A stretch of DNA of 6,495 nt from Candidatus Stahliibacteriota bacterium (GTDB lineage: Bacteria > Hydrothermota > Tepidihabitantia > SM23-42), in NCBI GenBank assembly GCA_030613445.1, contig JAUWLY010000168.1:1-6495 (forward strand). The letters run 5' to 3'. A program made the position numbers and the translations under genes. Within the stretch, counting starts at the first letter, position 1. Each line of letters begins with the position of its first letter. Positions 4,990 to 6,495 of the stretch are shown here, piece after piece. Below the pieces are notes generated by a model that did not search any database, was not told where the DNA came from, and saw nothing but the letters and a program-made list of their open reading frames with translations.

Positions 4990-6455
4990 TGGGACTGAGA
5001 TTATTCAATACATTTTCCGCGAAAGTAGAGGACTTTAAACCAATAGGGGATCGGGTCGGTATTTATACTTGCGGATTGACAGTTCAGGGTCCGCCGCATC
5101 TGGGTCATATACGCGCTGCAGTGTCACGGGATATCCTTATCCGGTGGCTTCTTCATTCGGGTTATAAAGTCATTGCCCTGGAGAATTTCACTGATATCGA
5201 CGATAAAATCATCGAGAAGCAGAAAGAGCTGAATACAGACTGGCGCATCATTGCTCAGGAAAATATCGACAAATATATGAAGGCATGCGATGAGTTGAAT
5301 ATTATCAGGGCAAATATCTATCCAAAAGCCTCTCAATATATCGAGGAGATAATAGAGCTTGTGAGCAAATTAATCGAGAAAGGTTTTGCTTATGAAAAAG
5401 GCGGCGATGTTTATTTTAAGGTACGCCAATTTCCAGATTATGGAAAGCTTTCTAAAAAGAATATTGATGACCTTGTTTCCGGTGCGCGCTGCGCTTCTAC
5501 TGAACACAAAGAAGACCCATTGGATTTCGCGCTCTGGAAAGCGGCAAAATCAGGTGAACCGTATTGGGACAGCCTGTGGGGTAAAGGCAGACCAGGTTGG
5601 CATATTGAATGTTCGGCAATGTCCATGCACCATCTGGGTGAGACATTTGACATCCATACGGGCGGCGAGGATTTGATTTTTCCGCACCACGAGAATGAAA
5701 TTGCCCAGTCTGAATGCGCTACTGGCAAGAAGTTTGCCCGGTACTGGCTTCATAATGGCTGGGTGACCTTAGGTGGCGAAAAAATGGCAAAGTCGACCGG
5801 TCATTATTTTCTCATCGAAGATGTGCTTAAAGATTACCGACCAAATACTATCAGGCTATATTTACTAAAGACCCAGTATCGTCATCAGATTGAATTTTCC
5901 CGGGAGCGCCTTAATGAAGCAAAAGCAGCTTACTTACGGATACAGACCTATATCCATGGGTTTGAGAATCTCCCTGAAACAACTGAACCTTTGAAGCTTA
6001 AGGAATTCACTGAGGCAATGGATGACGACCTTAATACACCTAAAGCACTGGGCATTGTCTTTGATTTGATAAAACAGGGTTATGAAAAGCCGAGTCTGGA
6101 TATTGCCACGTCCATTAAATACTATTTGAAGATCCTGGGTTTTGTTGAGGAAGTGCCTGAGCAGCCTTTTGCAGATGTCATGGAGATATTACACGAGGTC
6201 AAAGCAAAGATCAAAGATGAGAAAAGTGGTTTATTGGATAACGCAGCGCAGGAACTCTGGAACGAGCTCGAGAACATGAAGTCAAGCGATGAGTTCTTTC
6301 CGAATATCGTAAATGTGCTTCTGGGAATCAGAAACAGGCTTAGAAAAGAAAAGGAGTACGGGCTTGCCGATTTTATTAGAGAACGTCTTGCGCAAAAAGG
6401 TATCCAAATTTTTGACAAAGGAGATGTCAGTACGTTCCGCGTGGAGGCAAAGTGA
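4989..6455 (+). CDS. cysS: Cysteinyl-tRNA synthetase
   Basis: This class I synthetase charges tRNA-Cys with cysteine in the cytoplasm. The 488 residues are slightly longer than the 461 of E. coli. The ATP-binding HIGH motif is HLGH (37-40) and the KMSKS loop is KMAKS (265-269). The expected zinc ligands are present: Cys28 in YTCG, Cys208 in WHIECSAM, and His233/234 with Glu237 in FPHHENEIAQSE. FTDIDDKI (67-74) and GGEDLIFPHH are further family blocks. The C-terminal tRNA-binding part includes MDDDLNTPKAL (344-354) and a final region with ADFIRERLAQKGI (460-472). The ATG shares its A with the TAA of the HEAT gene (TAATG), with only a weak AGG 7 nt before it, so coupled translation is likely. 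All core residues look intact. Confidence 0.97.
   Translation: MGLRLFNTFSAKVEDFKPIGDRVGIYTCGLTVQGPPHLGHIRAAVSRDILIRWLLHSGYKVIALENFTDIDDKIIEKQKELNTDWRIIAQENIDKYMKACDELNIIRANIYPKASQYIEEIIELVSKLIEKGFAYEKGGDVYFKVRQFPDYGKLSKKNIDDLVSGARCASTEHKEDPLDFALWKAAKSGEPYWDSLWGKGRPGWHIECSAMSMHHLGETFDIHTGGEDLIFPHHENEIAQSECATGKKFARYWLHNGWVTLGGEKMAKSTGHYFLIEDVLKDYRPNTIRLYLLKTQYRHQIEFSRERLNEAKAAYLRIQTYIHGFENLPETTEPLKLKEFTEAMDDDLNTPKALGIVFDLIKQGYEKPSLDIATSIKYYLKILGFVEEVPEQPFADVMEILHEVKAKIKDEKSGLLDNAAQELWNELENMKSSDEFFPNIVNVLLGIRNRLRKEKEYGLADFIRERLAQKGIQIFDKGDVSTFRVEAK
6443..6447 (+). promoter_or_regulatory. Ribosome binding site within the cysS end
   Basis: GGAGG inside the last codons of cysS lies 4 nt before the GTG at 6452, the same spacing as at hutU. 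It supports a gene starting there with a GTG codon. Confidence 0.7.
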
Positions 6456-6495
6456 TTAACGCAACACAGATAAGAAAAGGGATGCTCATAAAGAT
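6452..6495 (+). CDS. efp: Probable elongation factor P, N-terminus only
   Basis: Fourteen codons are visible before the right edge, reading (M)INATQIRKGMLIK. This matches the usual start of elongation factor P, in which a MIsa-x-x-(I/L)R-x-G-M-x-I pattern begins the KOW-like domain I. EF-P relieves ribosome stalling at polyproline runs. The residue that is modified in many bacteria (near position 34) is out of view. The GTG start overlaps the cysS stop by 4 nt (GTGA) and has a good Shine-Dalgarno, so it is the third gene of the operon. The call rests on only 14 residues; a YeiP-like paralogue cannot be excluded. Confidence 0.72.
   Translation, partial: MINATQIRKGMLIK

Overview
The window looks like a chromosomal segment of a Gram-negative-type bacterium with moderate G+C. 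It carries a lipoprotein with a lipobox, a membrane-anchored M23 peptidase, and Shine-Dalgarno (GGAGG) and sigma70-type signals. No gene fixes the taxon. The intergenic palindromes and the gene mix resemble genomes of uncultured candidate phyla (WOR-3-like), but that is only an impression.

Layout. Positions 1-3284 hold three genes on the minus strand, transcribed right to left: hutU (urocanase, 1617-3284), a membrane-anchored M23 metallopeptidase (672-1574) and the N-terminal three quarters of nadA (quinolinate synthase, 1-665, running off the left edge). The M23 gene has its own near-consensus promoter; its -35 box contains the hutU stop codon. nadA starts 6 nt after the M23 stop. Positions 3285-3945 are a 661-nt divergent intergenic region. 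It holds the hutU promoter, a 5' leader of about 125 nt, and many small palindromes, including REP-like GTAG hairpins in inverted pairs. Positions 3946-6495 hold a plus-strand operon: a HEAT-repeat lipoprotein, cysS (cysteinyl-tRNA synthetase) and the first 14 codons of a probable efp (elongation factor P). The gene junctions overlap by 1 nt and 4 nt.

How the genes relate. cysS and efp both serve translation and are tightly coupled to the HEAT lipoprotein, whose role is unknown. The minus-strand genes are functionally unrelated (histidine degradation, cell-wall remodelling, NAD synthesis), so that grouping looks like shared transcription, not a pathway.

Most notable points. (1) A 60-nt palindromic repeat sits in frame inside the signal-peptide region of the HEAT lipoprotein; removing it restores a textbook lipoprotein signal. 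(2) GTAG-headed hairpins have compensating stem changes and lie in inverted pairs, one pair in the hutU leader. (3) The urocanase signature cysteine is replaced by methionine. (4) The promoter of the HEAT operon implies a leaderless mRNA. I see no CRISPR array, transposase, tRNA, rRNA or obvious defence system.
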